A DNA stretch of 11,340 nucleotides from Candidatus Nanopelagicales bacterium (lineage in GTDB: Bacteria > Actinomycetota > Actinomycetes > S36-B12), in NCBI GenBank assembly GCA_018399515.1, contig JAGYOB010000017.1:1-11340 (forward strand), in the 5' to 3' direction. The notes below the pieces were generated by a model. The model did not search any database and was not told the DNA's origin. It worked only from the letters and a program-made list of their open reading frames with translations. The position numbers and the translations under genes were made by a program. This document shows positions 1 through 6,437 of this stretch, piece after piece (position 1 is the first letter of the stretch; every line of letters starts with the position of its first letter).

Positions 1-48
1 AGCGGTCTCAAACACCGTCCAGTGTGGGTTCGAATCCCACCCGGGGCA
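1..48 (+). tRNA. tRNA-Leu(CAA), 3' part only; 5' half lies outside the window
   Basis: The 3' part of a tRNA is visible. Bases 2-6 and 14-18 form a 5-bp anticodon stem (one G-T pair) around the 7-base loop CTCAAAC, with T33 in place and anticodon CAA at 9-11, which reads the leucine codon UUG. A 5-base variable loop (19-23) follows. The T stem GTGGG/CCCAC (24-28 and 36-40) encloses the loop TTCGAAT (29-35). The acceptor 3' strand is 41-47 and the discriminator base is A48, as expected for leucine. CCA is not encoded (the next bases are CG). The D arm and acceptor 5' strand are upstream of the window. A leucine tRNA normally has a long variable arm, so the short loop is odd. That this is a tRNA is fairly certain; the leucine assignment rests on the anticodon alone. 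It converges on nusB with 29 bp between them. Confidence 0.8.
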
Positions 49-77
49 CGCCCACCAATACACCGGTCTCTGGGAAC

Positions 78-506
78 TCAGTCCGCCAGTTCCATCGTCG
101 GCCGCTCTTTGAGCACCCGGGCCAGGACCCCGTTGACGAAGCCGGGGGAATCCTCCGTGGAGAGGTCCTTGCTCATCTGGACAGCCTGATCGATGATCAC
201 GGCGTCAGGAGCATCCTGTCCCCACAGCAGTTCGAAGGCCGCCAGCCGCAGAACATTACGGTCGATGACGGGCATCCGCGAGATAACCCAGCCCTGGGAG
301 TGCGTCTGGACGATTTCGTCGATGCGTTCACGATGGGCCGCGACGCCCTGCACCAGATCGACGGTGTAGTCATGGGGCGAAACCCCTTCGTCGACTTCTC
401 GACGTTGCGTGACCTCGCGCAAGACCACGAGGGGGTCCGCTGCACGAACATCGGCCTCGTACAGCACATCCAGTGCGCGCTTGCGTGCTTTGCTCCGTGC
501 CGACAT
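78..506 (-). CDS. nusB: Transcription antitermination factor NusB
   Basis: NusB binds boxA RNA together with S10 (NusE) in antitermination complexes that keep RNA polymerase processive through rRNA operons. At 142 aa it has normal bacterial length. The basic N-terminus (residues 4-10, RSKARKR) and the following helix with ALDVLYEAD are the typical RNA-binding start. The middle segment WVISRMPVIDRNVLRLAAFEL (about 73-93) and the C-terminal helices with SPGFVNGVLARVLKE (120-134) are the conserved all-helical NusB core. It is the last gene of the block, 19 bp after the efp stop, and I see no good Shine-Dalgarno in front of its ATG, so coupling to efp is likely. The 29 bp between its stop and the tRNA on the other strand hold no clear hairpin terminator. 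Family assignment is firm. Confidence 0.96.
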   Translation of the reverse strand: MSARSKARKRALDVLYEADVRAADPLVVLREVTQRREVDEGVSPHDYTVDLVQGVAAHRERIDEIVQTHSQGWVISRMPVIDRNVLRLAAFELLWGQDAPDAVIIDQAVQMSKDLSTEDSPGFVNGVLARVLKERPTMELAD

Positions 507-525
507 GGAAACGATGTCTACCGAG

Positions 526-1086
526 TCAGTTCACTCGGCCGAGATACGAGCCATCTCGCGTGTCCACCTTGACCAGCGTCTCCGATTCGACAAACAGCGG
601 GACCTGGATTTCGGCACCGGTTTCCAAGGTGGCCGGCTTGGTCCCACCCGTCGAGCGATCACCCTGTAAACCAGGTTCGGTATAGGTGATGCGCAATTCC
701 ACCGACGGCGGAAGTTCGATGTACAGGGGTGCACCCTCATGGGTGGCCACGTTGGCGGAGTTGTTCTCCAACAGGTATTTCGCGTTGTCCCCGACAACAG
801 CGGCCGGGACGGGAACCTGGTCGTAGGTCTGACCATCCATGAAGATGAAGTCGTCCCCGTCTCGATACAGGTACTGCATCTCGCGCCGATCCACCGTCGC
901 CGTCTCGACCTTCACACCGGCGTTGAACGTCTTGTCGACCACCTTGCCAGTCAGCACGTTCTTCAACTTGGTCCGAACAAACGCTCCACCCTTGCCTGGC
1001 TTGACGTGCTGGAACTCCACGACGCTCCACAACTGCCCATCGAGATTGAGCACGATGCCGTTCTTGAGGTCGTTCGTCGTTGCCAT
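526..1086 (-). CDS. efp: Translation elongation factor P
   Basis: EF-P binds between the ribosomal P and E sites and relieves stalling at consecutive prolines. The 186-aa product has the usual three beta-barrel domains. Domain I carries the loop KPGKGGAFVR (residues 29-38), with the functional lysine K32 at the tip. The C-terminal signature includes LETGAEIQVPLFVE (154-167) and VDTRDGSYLGR (174-184). The open frame continues upstream to 1359, but the ATG at 1086 is chosen because GGAGGA (minus strand, 1093-1098) sits at correct spacing and the family starts here. No EF-P modification genes (epmA/epmB type) are in the window. Actinobacterial EF-Ps often have PGKGP and act unmodified; this one has PGKGG. 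It follows aroQ after 79 bp, a gap that could hold its own promoter, and precedes nusB. Confidence 0.97.
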   Translation of the reverse strand: MATTNDLKNGIVLNLDGQLWSVVEFQHVKPGKGGAFVRTKLKNVLTGKVVDKTFNAGVKVETATVDRREMQYLYRDGDDFIFMDGQTYDQVPVPAAVVGDNAKYLLENNSANVATHEGAPLYIELPPSVELRITYTEPGLQGDRSTGGTKPATLETGAEIQVPLFVESETLVKVDTRDGSYLGRVN

Positions 1087-1092
1087 GCCAGG

Positions 1093-1098
1093 TCCTCC
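1093..1098 (-). promoter_or_regulatory. Shine-Dalgarno site that fixes the efp start
   Basis: On the minus strand this reads GGAGGA, with 7 bases between GGAGG and the ATG at 1086. It supports the 186-aa form of EF-P over the much longer open frame running upstream into aroQ. Confidence 0.8.
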
Positions 1099-1113
1099 AG
1101 CCGTAGTGAATCG

Positions 1114-1136
1114 CCCGGTGAGCATACCCACCTGGG
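1114..1136 (-). repeat. Interrupted inverted repeat in the aroQ-efp gap
   Basis: The minus strand reads CCC-A-GGTG, an 8-base loop, then CACC-GGG: a 7-bp stem with one bulged A. No T run follows, so it does not look like a rho-independent terminator. It covers a possible -10 element in the loop (1121-1126) and lies 28 bp upstream of the efp start codon. It could be an operator, a leader hairpin, or chance in GC-rich DNA. Confidence 0.35.
1121..1126 (-). promoter_or_regulatory. Possible -10 element of an internal efp promoter
   Basis: The minus strand reads TATGCT, which fits the actinobacterial housekeeping -10 pattern TAnnnT. It would give a leader of roughly 28 bases with the good Shine-Dalgarno inside it. 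I see no convincing TTGACA-like -35 at 16-18 bp upstream, so the call rests on one hexamer in one of the two sizeable gaps of the block. Confidence 0.25.
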
Positions 1137-1165
1137 TCATCCCCTTCGGGTTCGACCCGCGCAGG

Positions 1166-1609
1166 TCAGTGACTCGAACGAATCGCAGCAATCGCGCGGA
1201 GCGCCAGCCGATAGGACTCGATCCCGAATCCCGCGATGGTCCCGGTCGACACGGCGGAGACGACCGACTCGTGACGAAATGATTCCCGCGCGGCCGGGTT
1301 CGACACGTGCACTTCGATGACCGTGTTCGGGCACTGCGCGAGGGCATCACGCAGGGCATAGGAATAGTGGGTGAAGGCAGCCGGGTTGATCACGATGTCA
1401 GCCGCAGTGTCGATCGCTTCGTGGATCCAGCGGATCATCTGTGCCTCATCCTCGGTCTGGCGGACATCGACCGACAACCCGAGAGCGGCACCTTCGGCCT
1501 CGGTGAGCGCGACCAGATCCGCATAGGACGCCTGGCCGTACACCTCCGGCTCCCGGGTGCCCAAGCGCCCCAGGTTGGGTCCGTTCACGACGAACACCGG
1601 GCGAGTCAT
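1166..1609 (-). CDS. aroQ: Type II 3-dehydroquinate dehydratase
   Basis: It removes water from 3-dehydroquinate to give 3-dehydroshikimate, step 3 of the shikimate pathway. The 147-aa length and the motif NGPNLGRLGTREPEVYG (residues 9-25) identify the small dodecameric type II enzyme, unrelated in fold to type I AroD. Known active-site positions of the M. tuberculosis enzyme are present at identical numbers: R19, Y24, N75, H81, H101 (in IEVHVSN) and R112. The segment QTEDEAQ (51-57) differs from the QSNHEG form of many species but resembles the actinobacterial version. Its ATG overlaps the aroB stop as ATGA (1606-1609), and GGAGG (1617-1621) lies 7 bases before it inside aroB. It is the last of five adjacent aro genes, with efp starting 79 bp further on. 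Confidence 0.97.
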   Translation of the reverse strand: MTRPVFVVNGPNLGRLGTREPEVYGQASYADLVALTEAEGAALGLSVDVRQTEDEAQMIRWIHEAIDTAADIVINPAAFTHYSYALRDALAQCPNTVIEVHVSNPAARESFRHESVVSAVSTGTIAGFGIESYRLALRAIAAIRSSH

Positions 1610-2694
1610 GCGCTGACCTCCGCGTATGCGGCAACCAGGAGCGCCGGATCTGGTCCCTCCAGAATCGACGGTCTGCCCACAGCATCGAGAATCACGAATC
1701 GAAGCATGTCACCCCGCGTCTTCTTGTCCAGGCGCATCGCCGAAAGAAGCCCCTCCCAGCGTCCCGAGGCATACGTCGTCGGGAGTCCCAGGGAGGTCAG
1801 CACTGTGCGATGGCGTTCGACCTGCTCGTCATCGAGTCGGCCCGCCAGGCGCGCTAATTCCGCGACGTACATCATGCCGACGCTCACCGCTGCGCCATGG
1901 CGCCAGCGGAAAGACTCGACCTTCTCGATCGCGTGGCCGAAAGTGTGCCCATAGTTGAGCACCTCCCTGCCCAGATCGGACCCTATTCGCTCGTACAGGT
2001 CATCGGCCACGACAGCCGCCTTCACCGCAATCGAACGTTCGATGATGTCGCGCAGCTGCGGCGAATCCCACTCGGTACATGCGTGCGGATCGGACTCGAT
2101 GATGTCCAGGATCTCGGGGTCGGCGATGAATCCACACTTGACCACCTCGGCCAGCCCTGCGACCAGATCGTGGCGAGGGAGCGTCTCCAAGGCCGATAGA
2201 TCGCACAGGACACCTGCAGGCTCGTGGATCACCCCGACGAGGTTCTTGCCTTCTTCGACGTTGATTCCCGCCTTACCGCCGACCGCCGCGTCCACCATCG
2301 CGAGCAGCGTGGTGGGCACCTGGATGATGCGCACGCCTCGCAGCCAGGTCCCCGCGATGAACCCGGCCAGATCCGTCGTGGCACCCCCACCGACGCCCAC
2401 CAGCGCATCGGTCCGGGTGAACCCCGATTGCCCCAGTGCCGACCAGGCGAACTCCGCCACCGCGGGGGTCTTTTGATCCTCGCCGTCGGGCACCTCCAAG
2501 ACGACCGCGGTATACCCCTGCTCTTCAAGATCCGATCGGATCTCCTCACCGGTGACGGCCAACGAAGTGGGGACCACGATGCCCACACGCTGCGCCTGGG
2601 GTCCGATCAGACCGGCCAACTCCCCCAGGACGCCCGTGCCGATCACGACCTCATAGGGCGAGGAGGTGCTCACCGGGATCCGGGTGGTGGTCAT
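1606..2694 (-). CDS. aroB: 3-Dehydroquinate synthase
   Basis: AroB is an NAD- and metal-dependent cytosolic enzyme converting DAHP to 3-dehydroquinate, step 2 of the shikimate pathway. The 362-aa length is typical. The nucleotide-binding part shows GVGGGATTDLAGF (100-112) and PTTLLAMVDAAVGGKAGIN (127-145). The metal ligands are visible as E183 in LAEVVK, H250 in NYGHTFGHA and H266 in RHGAAVSVGM. The substrate-binding lysines DKKTRGD lie at 323-329. The ATG overlaps the aroK stop (ATGA, 2691-2694), and GGAGG lies 4 bases before it inside aroK. The 3' end overlaps aroQ the same way. The order aroK-aroB-aroQ, with substrate passing from AroB to AroQ, is common in Actinobacteria. Nothing is truncated or missing. 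Confidence 0.98.
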   Translation of the reverse strand: MTTTRIPVSTSSPYEVVIGTGVLGELAGLIGPQAQRVGIVVPTSLAVTGEEIRSDLEEQGYTAVVLEVPDGEDQKTPAVAEFAWSALGQSGFTRTDALVGVGGGATTDLAGFIAGTWLRGVRIIQVPTTLLAMVDAAVGGKAGINVEEGKNLVGVIHEPAGVLCDLSALETLPRHDLVAGLAEVVKCGFIADPEILDIIESDPHACTEWDSPQLRDIIERSIAVKAAVVADDLYERIGSDLGREVLNYGHTFGHAIEKVESFRWRHGAAVSVGMMYVAELARLAGRLDDEQVERHRTVLTSLGLPTTYASGRWEGLLSAMRLDKKTRGDMLRFVILDAVGRPSILEGPDPALLVAAYAEVSA

Positions 2695-3206
2695 GCGCCC
2701 TCCATGCTGGTCACGATGTTCTCGACGATGTCCGCTACCGCGCGACCATCGGTTTGCACGGTGATGTCGCTCACCTCAGCGTAGAGCGCAGCCCGTTCCT
2801 GCAGGAGCGCGATCAACCTGCCGCGCACATTGCCCATCAGTAACGGTCGCGCCCCCGTGAGTCCGACCCGAGCTGCCGCCTGGGTCGCGCTGACCTGCAG
2901 CCAGACGACCCGATGATCGTCCAGAGCCGCGCGGATGTCCGGATCGATCACCGCACCACCGCCGAGGGACACGACGCCACGGGCGTCAGCCAACGTGGCT
3001 GTGACAGCGGCTTTCTCGAGGCGGCGGAATTCCTCCTCACCATCCTCGACGAAGATCTCAGGGATCGGTTTTCGGGCAACTCCAGAGATCACCTCGTCGG
3101 TATCGACGAAATCACTATCGAGGCGCTTCGCGAGGTGGCGTCCCACGGTGGTTTTGCCGGCGCCGGGAGCACCCACGAGAACGACAACCGGTCCATCGGG
3201 TGTCAT
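2691..3206 (-). CDS. aroK: Shikimate kinase
   Basis: It phosphorylates shikimate at the 3-hydroxyl with ATP, step 5 of the pathway. The 171-aa P-loop protein carries Walker A GAPGAGKT (12-19, with K18), the DTD motif (D35 and D37, shikimate and Mg contacts), R61 in the segment IFVEDGEEEFRRLE, the glycine triplet GGG at 82-84, and lid arginine R120 in ARPLL. All catalytic elements are present. The open frame extends upstream to 3287, but that part lies inside aroC and has no family similarity I recognise. The ATG at 3206 begins just before the core strand and lies 13 bp after the aroC stop. The Shine-Dalgarno here is weak, so coupling to aroC translation is likely. The 3' end overlaps aroB. 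Confidence 0.96.
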   Translation of the reverse strand: MTPDGPVVVLVGAPGAGKTTVGRHLAKRLDSDFVDTDEVISGVARKPIPEIFVEDGEEEFRRLEKAAVTATLADARGVVSLGGGAVIDPDIRAALDDHRVVWLQVSATQAAARVGLTGARPLLMGNVRGRLIALLQERAALYAEVSDITVQTDGRAVADIVENIVTSMEGA

Positions 3207-3219
3207 CGGCTCGCGAACA

Positions 3220-4398
3220 TCATCTGATCGCCAAGTTCTCGCGATAGGCCTGCAGATTGCGACGAGTTTCCACGACGCTGTCGCCACCGAACTTTTCCAG
3301 AACCGCTTCGGCGATCACCAGGGCCACCATCGCTTCGGCAACGACACCCGCAGCCGGAACCGCGCACACATCCGAACGCTGATTGATCGCCTTAGCCGAC
3401 TCGCCGGTGGAAACGTCAACGGTGCTCAAGGCGCGCGGAATGGTGGAGATGGGCTTCATAGCAGCACGCACCCGAAGCGCCTCGCCTGTTGTCATCCCGC
3501 CCTCGCTACCGCCGGAATGCCCGGATGTTCTCTCCAAACCCTGCGATCCCGAGACGATCTCGTCCTGGGCTGCCGAACCGCGAATCCGGGCAAGCGTGAA
3601 CCCGTCGCCGAACTCCACGCCCTTCATCGCCTGGATTCCCATCAGGGCGGCCGCGATTTTGGCGTCGATCCGTCGATCCCAATGCACGTGGCTGCCCAAA
3701 CCGGGGGGCAATCCGTGCACGACGACCTCGACCACACCACCGAGGGTGTCACCGTCGCGATGAGCTGCGGTGATCTCGTCCTGCATGGCCTGAGAACCAA
3801 CGGGATCAGCGCATCGAACGGGGTCGGCGTCGATGTCCCCGGCAGTTTCGGGCGCCGGGACCTCCGGATTGTCGTTGGTAGCCCCTCCGATCCGCACGAC
3901 GTGGCTCAGCACGCTGATGCCGCCCACGTCGGTCAGGAACGACCGCGCCACTGCTCCCAGGGCGACTCGCGCAGCCGTCTCTCGCGCACTCGCCCGCTCC
4001 AGGATCGGCCGTGCGTCCTCGAAGCCGTACTTCTGCATCCCTGCGAGATCAGCGTGCCCCGGTCGTGGTCGGGTCAACGGGGCGTTTCGGGCAAGACCGG
4101 CCAACTCCGCTTCGTCGACAGGGTCGGCAGCCATCACCGTCTCCCATTTCGGCCATTCGGTGTTCGCGACCTGAAGCGCGATGGGGCTGCCCAGGGTGCT
4201 GCCATGACGTACCCCGCCGAGGATCGAAATCTCGTCGACCTCGAACTTCATCCGAGCTCCCCGACCGACTCCCAACCGGCGTCGACGCAGATCCTCCGCG
4301 ATCAATGCGGTCGTTACGGGCACTCCGGCCGGCATTCCTTCGAGGATGGCCACGAGTGCGGGGCCATGGGACTCACCCGCAGTCAGCCATCGGAGCAT
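3220..4398 (-). CDS. aroC: Chorismate synthase
   Basis: AroC converts EPSP to chorismate using reduced FMN, the last common step of aromatic synthesis. The 392-aa product starts MLRWLTAGESHG. The first signature GESHGPAL contains H11, RPGHADL contains the second catalytic histidine (H115), RASARET spans 135-141, GGSEGGM marks the flavin region, and RSDVCAVPAAGV is the C-terminal signature. I place the start at the ATG at 4398 rather than the ATG at 4407: a GAGAGG (4408-4413) lies 9 bases before the first and directly abuts the second, and the family usually begins MLRW-like. The difference is three residues. aroE ends 13 bp upstream and aroK begins 13 bp downstream. It is a complete, ordinary member. 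Confidence 0.97.
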   Translation of the reverse strand: MLRWLTAGESHGPALVAILEGMPAGVPVTTALIAEDLRRRRLGVGRGARMKFEVDEISILGGVRHGSTLGSPIALQVANTEWPKWETVMAADPVDEAELAGLARNAPLTRPRPGHADLAGMQKYGFEDARPILERASARETAARVALGAVARSFLTDVGGISVLSHVVRIGGATNDNPEVPAPETAGDIDADPVRCADPVGSQAMQDEITAAHRDGDTLGGVVEVVVHGLPPGLGSHVHWDRRIDAKIAAALMGIQAMKGVEFGDGFTLARIRGSAAQDEIVSGSQGLERTSGHSGGSEGGMTTGEALRVRAAMKPISTIPRALSTVDVSTGESAKAINQRSDVCAVPAAGVVAEAMVALVIAEAVLEKFGGDSVVETRRNLQAYRENLAIR

Positions 4399-4407
4399 GG
4401 GCTGCAT

Positions 4408-4413
4408 CCTCTC
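4408..4413 (-). promoter_or_regulatory. Shine-Dalgarno site that favours the shorter aroC start
   Basis: The minus strand reads GAGAGG, touching the aroE stop codon. It is 9 bases from the ATG at 4398 and zero bases from the ATG at 4407, so ribosomes should favour the inner start. Confidence 0.6.
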
Positions 4414-5248
4414 AGATCGGCGATGATGCGCGATCGTCGAGTGCGGCCACCAATGCCGATCGCATCGCGGCGACCGGCGCTGGTCTGCCCGTCATCAACT
4501 CAACCTGTTCGGTGGCCTGCCACAGGAGCAGATCGGCTCCGGTGGCGACGAGACCACCGGCTTCTCGCCAGCGCGAACTCAATCGCGTGGGCCACGGGTC
4601 GTACGCGACATCCAGGAGCACCCCCACCGATGCCGGCAGCGCTGTCTCCAGATCGCTGTCACCCGGCAGGGTGGATACGACCAGATCGCTGGAGAACGCA
4701 TGGGCGACATCCGACCAGACACCCACGTCCAGCCGGCCACCGATCCGGCCTGCCAGTTCTGCCAACTCGAGGGTTTGTTCCTCCCGACGAGCGTAAGCAA
4801 CCAGGGGGACGTGCGCCCCGTGCCGTTCGATAACCGCGGCGACCGCACTTCGGGCCGTGGCCCCCGCGCCGATGATCGCCACCGAACTCGTGCGATCGCG
4901 ATCGGGCTGCACCTCGTCGAGGGCTTTGACCATTCCCGGTACATCGGTGTTGTGCCCCGTAGCGCGACCATCGTCGAACACCACCGTATTGACGGCCCCG
5001 ATCTGCAGCGCTCGATCTGTGATCGCATCGAGCAAGGGCAGCACCGTGACCTTCAAAGGCATCGTGAGGCTCAACCCCACCCAGGAATCATCAAGGGTTT
5101 CCCAGAACCCCGCGAGCCCGAATTCATCGATCTCGATCGCGGAGTATTCCCCGTCGAGGCCCAGCGCGACGTATGCGGCACGGTGCAGAACCGGCGACAG
5201 CGAATGGTCGATCGGCGAGCCCAGTACCGCCGCCCGGAACGCTCCCAT
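4412..5248 (-). CDS. aroE: Shikimate dehydrogenase
   Basis: It reduces 3-dehydroshikimate to shikimate with NADPH, step 4 of the pathway. The 278-aa product has the two-domain AroE layout. The N-terminal substrate domain carries SLS (16-18), LTMPLK with catalytic K66, GAVNTVV (84-90) and GHNTD with catalytic D102. The C-terminal Rossmann domain has the NADP loop GAGATAR (127-133), STLPGDSD (192-199), DVAYDPWPT (213-221) and the substrate glutamine Q244. The start can be the ATG at 5248, which overlaps the mltG stop by one base (TGATG), or the GTG at 5251, which gives one extra residue. No strong Shine-Dalgarno is visible, so translation is probably coupled to mltG. It heads the five-gene aro run. 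Confidence 0.96.
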   Translation of the reverse strand: MGAFRAAVLGSPIDHSLSPVLHRAAYVALGLDGEYSAIEIDEFGLAGFWETLDDSWVGLSLTMPLKVTVLPLLDAITDRALQIGAVNTVVFDDGRATGHNTDVPGMVKALDEVQPDRDRTSSVAIIGAGATARSAVAAVIERHGAHVPLVAYARREEQTLELAELAGRIGGRLDVGVWSDVAHAFSSDLVVSTLPGDSDLETALPASVGVLLDVAYDPWPTRLSSRWREAGGLVATGADLLLWQATEQVELMTGRPAPVAAMRSALVAALDDRASSPI

Positions 5249-6378
5249 CACGGCGTTTCAGTCGCCGGGCCAGGTTGCGCTGGTTCGCCCTGCATCATCA
5301 GTTGGTAGTTCCGTTGGAATTCGGCCTTGAATACCAGGAATTCCTCATACGAGGCGGTGAATCTGGTTTCGAGCGTCCGTGGATCGACGGTCACGAAATA
5401 CAGCCAGTCGCCATCTGCGGGATTCAATGCCGCCTCGATGGCCTCCTGCCCAGGGGAATTAATGGGTGTCGGAGGGAGCCCGGTCACCCGGTAGGTGTTG
5501 TAGGGCGAATCGACGTTCAGCATGTCCTCAGTAACCAGCAGTGTCGATGTTCCGAGCGCGTAGTTCACTGTCGAGTCGAACTGCAGGCGATCCCCTCGTT
5601 CGAGCCGGTTATAGGCCACCCGCGCAACCTTGGCGAAGTCACCGGGTGCTCCCTCGGCTTGCACCAGCGACGCCACCGTCAACACTTCGTACGGCGTGTA
5701 ACCGAGTTGTCGAGCACGGGTGACGAGATCGGCTTCGTCGGCAGCGATATCGAATCTCTTCACCATTAGCGACCACACATCAGTGGCACTGGCATCGGGC
5801 AGCAGATCGTAGGACGCGGGGAAAAGGAATCCTTCTGGGCGGTCCAGAGCCCAACCGGGAAGCCCGATGGCCGGGCCGTCCTGTAGCGCGGACACGAGTT
5901 GTTCCTCGCTCAACCCGGTGTGCTCGGCTGTCAGCCGCACCGTATCGGTCAAGCGCAATCCTTCGGGCAGCACCAGCGGAGCGGCCCGGAAGGCCGGATC
6001 GAGCATGCGCGCGATCGCCTCACCGGGCGGCAAGCCCGTCACGAGGTTGTAGACCCCCGGTCCGATCGAAGCGGCTCGTTCCTCGAGTTCACCCGCGGCG
6101 AGGAAGGCAGATACGGACGTGACGACATCGGCTTCGACCAGTTTCTCCCCCACGGCAGTGAGGGAATCACCGCTCTCGACGACAACGACAACCTGGATGC
6201 CAGGAGCCACAGTGAAGGAATCATCGGGCAGCGTGCCGCGGATCGCCTGGGTGATCCACACGATGGCGAAGACGAAGACGAGGATTCCCAACGCTGCCAC
6301 CAAGCGACGCACGATACTGCGGTCATTGCGCGACGGTGGGAGTGGATCAGAGGACAGGAACGGAACGAGCTGGCTCAT
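5248..6378 (-). CDS. mltG: Endolytic murein transglycosylase MltG (YceG family)
   Basis: MltG cuts nascent glycan strands inside the membrane-proximal peptidoglycan and is thought to set strand length. The 376-aa product has a short cytoplasmic N-terminus, one membrane segment at about 24-46, a LysM-like part around 60-125 and the catalytic YceG domain. Family landmarks are EGFLFPASYDL (182-192), the catalytic glutamate E242 in ASLVQAEG, QFDSTVNYALG (266-276) and SPYNTYRVTGLPPTPINSPG (291-310). In the first of these the usual D before TY is replaced (PAS), a mild variation. GAGGG (6385-6389) lies 6 bases before the ATG. The gene follows ruvX after 58 bp of repeat-containing DNA and overlaps aroE by one base. 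The C-terminal tail (363-376) is proline-rich and likely disordered. Confidence 0.94.
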   Translation of the reverse strand: MSQLVPFLSSDPLPPSRNDRSIVRRLVAALGILVFVFAIVWITQAIRGTLPDDSFTVAPGIQVVVVVESGDSLTAVGEKLVEADVVTSVSAFLAAGELEERAASIGPGVYNLVTGLPPGEAIARMLDPAFRAAPLVLPEGLRLTDTVRLTAEHTGLSEEQLVSALQDGPAIGLPGWALDRPEGFLFPASYDLLPDASATDVWSLMVKRFDIAADEADLVTRARQLGYTPYEVLTVASLVQAEGAPGDFAKVARVAYNRLERGDRLQFDSTVNYALGTSTLLVTEDMLNVDSPYNTYRVTGLPPTPINSPGQEAIEAALNPADGDWLYFVTVDPRTLETRFTASYEEFLVFKAEFQRNYQLMMQGEPAQPGPATETP

Positions 6379-6392
6379 TCGATTCCCTCTCT

Positions 6393-6437
6393 CTCACTGA
6401 CCGGCCTCTCACAAACCGGACGCTCATTGACCGGCGC
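6393..6437. repeat. Three 15-bp tandem direct repeats between ruvX and mltG
   Basis: Units 6393-6407, 6408-6422 and 6423-6437 follow without a spacer. On the + strand they read CTCACTGACCGGCCT, CTCACAAACCGGACG and CTCATTGACCGGCGC. CTCA and ACCGG are shared by all three. The array fills most of the 58-bp gap, touches the last base of the ruvX stop codon and ends just before the mltG Shine-Dalgarno. The unit length is a multiple of three, so it could be decayed coding DNA from an earlier ruvX end, or a protein-binding array, or simple slippage expansion. Confidence 0.7.

Noticed and set aside
49..77. Bidirectional terminator between the tRNA and nusB
   Set aside because: I looked for a hairpin in the 29 bp between these convergent genes and found none with a usable stem.
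1141..1160. Small hairpin CCCCTTCGGG as a terminator after aroQ
   Set aside because: The stem is only two or three pairs and no T run follows on either strand.
1087..1359. N-terminal extension of EF-P
   Set aside because: The extension overlaps aroQ, is low-complexity arginine/serine-rich, and the real ATG at 1086 has a strong Shine-Dalgarno.
1436..1459. AroQ active-site loop QTEDEA differing from QSNHEG
   Set aside because: Actinobacterial type II enzymes such as that of M. tuberculosis have a similar QSDSEA version, and all other catalytic residues are kept, so this is normal lineage variation.
3207..3287. 27-residue N-terminal extension of shikimate kinase
   Set aside because: It would overlap aroC, does not match the family, and the ATG at 3206 sits right before the P-loop domain 13 bp after the aroC stop.
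2935..4833. 632-codon open frame on the + strand
   Set aside because: It lies antisense to aroK, aroC and aroE, which have full family motifs. Its translation is rich in R, P, S and H with no recognisable domain, as expected for a shadow frame in GC-rich coding DNA.
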